DNA from: Polaribacter atrinae
GTDB taxonomy: Bacteria > Bacteroidota > Bacteroidia > Flavobacteriales > Flavobacteriaceae
Direction: 5' to 3'
Length of the DNA stretch: 64,000 nt
Assembly: GCF_038023995.1 (NCBI RefSeq)
Contig: NZ_CP150660.1
Coordinates: 1,300,501-1,364,500, forward strand
Part shown: in pieces, positions 62,743-64,000 of the stretch
Layout: every line of letters starts with the position of its first letter
Numbering within the stretch: the first letter of the stretch is position 1
Position numbers and translations under genes: made by a program
The notes under the pieces: generated by a model
Told to the model about the DNA's origin: nothing
What the model saw: only the letters and a program-made list of their open reading frames with translations
Databases searched by the model: none

Positions 62743-64000
62743 TTAACAATCTACAATTCTAACTGTAACTGCCAAACCACCTTCCGACGTTTCTTTGTAA
62801 TTTTTATTCATGTCTTTTGCAGTTTCCCACATGGTATCAATTACGCTATCTAAATGCACCAAAGCTTCTTTAGGGTCTGTTTCTAACGCAATTTCTGCTG
62901 CATGAATCGCTTTTATGGCTCCCATAGAATTACGTTCTATACAAGGCACTTGTACCAAACCACCAATAGGGTCACAAGTTAAACCTAAATGATGTTCCAT
63001 GGCAATTTCTGCTGCCGACAAACATTGTGCTGCTGTACCGCCTAATAACTCTGTTAAAGCTGCTGCTGCCATTGCAGAAGACACGCCTATTTCTGCCTGA
63101 CAACCACCCATTGCTGCAGAAATTGTAGCATTCTTCTTAAAAACACTACCAATTTCACCAGCAGTTAATAAGAATTTTTTAATTTGTTTAAAATCAGCTT
63201 CGTGATTTTCTATCACCAAATAATACATTAAAACAGCCGGAATTACTCCTGCACTTCCGTTTGTTGGTGCCGTTACAACTCTACCTAAAGCAGCATTTAC
63301 TTCGTTTACAGATAGCGCAAAACAGCTAACCCATTTTAATATTTCTCTAAATTTAACTTCTGTACTTCTTATCGCAGTAATCCATTCTTTCGGATTGTTG
63401 TAACTAGTATCTTTAATTAGTTTTGTGTGTGTATCAAAAGCACGTCTTTTTACATTTAAACCTCCAGGAAGCCTTCCTTCTGTATGGCAACCAATGTACA
63501 TACTCTCTAACATGGTATCCCAAATTCTATGCAATTCTTTATCTATATGTTCTGCAGAATTGAGTTCTAATTCATTTAAATAAACAACTTCTGAAATTGA
63601 TAAATTATCTTTCTCACAATATTCTTCTAACTGAATCGCTCTGTTAATTGGATACGGAAAATTCTTTTTATTAATTTCTATTTCTTCTTCTAAATGATCG
63701 TTTTCTTGCACAATAAAACCACCACCAATTGAATAATAGGTTTCTTTAGAAATCTCTTCTCCATTGCTAAAGCCGGTAAACGTAATTCCGTTTGCATGAA
63801 AAGGTAGAAATTCTCTATTAAATACAATAGATTTTTTATAAAAGGGAATTCGTTTACCTCCTTTAAATAAAATTTCTTCTTCCGCATTTATTCTATCAAC
63901 AATAATAAAAACATCTTCTATTGGTATATATTCCGGATCTGCTTCACTTAAACCCAAAAGTATTGCCAAATCGGTAGCGTGTCCTTTACCCGTTAAAGAA
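62743..64000 (-). CDS. sdaA: L-serine ammonia-lyase, partial
   Basis: The C-terminal 419 residues of a single-chain iron-sulfur L-serine dehydratase (serine to pyruvate and ammonia). The frame is open to the right edge: upstream of the apparent start at 63969 (which is TTG) the codons read SLTGKGHATDLAILLG, a conserved segment, so the gene continues beyond 64000. Key motifs: GRLPGGLNVKRRA, TAPTNGSAGVIPAVLMYY, CLSAAEIAMEHHLGLTCDPI and GLVQVPCIERN with the cluster cysteines. Confidence 0.95.
   Translation of the reverse strand, partial: SLTGKGHATDLAILLGLSEADPEYIPIEDVFIIVDRINAEEEILFKGGKRIPFYKKSIVFNREFLPFHANGITFTGFSNGEEISKETYYSIGGGFIVQENDHLEEEIEINKKNFPYPINRAIQLEEYCEKDNLSISEVVYLNELELNSAEHIDKELHRIWDTMLESMYIGCHTEGRLPGGLNVKRRAFDTHTKLIKDTSYNNPKEWITAIRSTEVKFREILKWVSCFALSVNEVNAALGRVVTAPTNGSAGVIPAVLMYYLVIENHEADFKQIKKFLLTAGEIGSVFKKNATISAAMGGCQAEIGVSSAMAAAALTELLGGTAAQCLSAAEIAMEHHLGLTCDPIGGLVQVPCIERNSMGAIKAIHAAEIALETDPKEALVHLDSVIDTMWETAKDMNKNYKETSEGGLAVTVRIVDC

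Noticed and set aside
63969..64000. Start of sdaA at 63969
   Set aside because: The codon is TTG and conserved residues (SLTGKGHATD) continue upstream in frame to the window edge, so the gene is cut, not started here.
1..64000. CRISPR arrays, tRNA or rRNA genes, transposases, integrases, prophage genes
   Set aside because: None seen: no regularly spaced repeats, no cloverleaf-like intergenic segments, and no recognisable mobile-element proteins.

Overview
The window is AT-rich DNA from a member of Bacteroidota, most likely a marine Flavobacteriaceae of the Polaribacter/Tenacibaculum type. This rests on the gene families (DUF4834, DUF4159, DUF2652, a type IX secretion C-terminal sorting domain, LIC_10190-like membrane protein, COG2509 flavoprotein), on TAnnTTTG promoter boxes of the Bacteroidota kind, and on several intergenic repeat types that look flavobacterial. 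The species call is inference. No rRNA, tRNA, CRISPR array, transposase or integrase was found.

Layout. 0-5.8 kb: minus-strand surface-polysaccharide operon (DUF4834, YfhO-like membrane protein, two GT4 glycosyltransferases, and a flippase cut by the left edge). 6-11.8 kb: plus-strand run (outer-membrane transporter-like protein, GNAT-like protein, RsmE, DUF4159, bile-acid-type symporter, PlsC-type acyltransferase). 11.9-17.3 kb: minus-strand GH3/serine-hydrolase fusion, a small conserved protein, a DEDDh exonuclease and PPK2. 17.5-25 kb: COG2509 flavoprotein, a frameshifted beta-hydroxyacid dehydrogenase, a RimB-like protease/RimK/AstE-AspA-like deacylase operon, an M28 peptidase and a frameshifted lipoprotein gene. 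25-29.3 kb: a three-gene fructoside module (HAD phosphatase fused to a glycosidase, sucrose-phosphate/mannosylfructose-phosphate synthase-like glycosyltransferase, fructokinase). 29.6-33.8 kb: YdeI-like protein, AAA+ ATPase with VWA partner, TIGR01777 epimerase. 33.8-39.2 kb: a tight operon rsfS-ftsH-LUD-cdsA-psd-ACBP-yceI. 39.2-43.7 kb: birA, SRPBCC protein, pyrE, NUDIX, SulP transporter. 43.9-47.9 kb: a large T9SS-type secreted propeller protein. 48.2-51.9 kb: a compact NUDIX / PLD-SF2 helicase-DUF3427 / 46-residue protein operon that resembles a defence cassette. 52.1-64 kb: membrane protein, repeat-rich gap, coaD-M14-lactonase operon, ddl, PASTA protein, RluA-type synthase, frameshifted DUF2652 gene, yaaA and an sdaA cut by the right edge.

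Most of the window is ordinary housekeeping and envelope biology. The parts that deserve attention are the helicase/NUDIX/small-protein cassette, the phosphatase-glycosidase fusion in the fructoside module, the deacylase coupled to RimK, three genes broken by single small indels in simple repeats, and two or three families of dispersed palindromic intergenic repeats. All family names come from recognition of sequence motifs; no database search was run.
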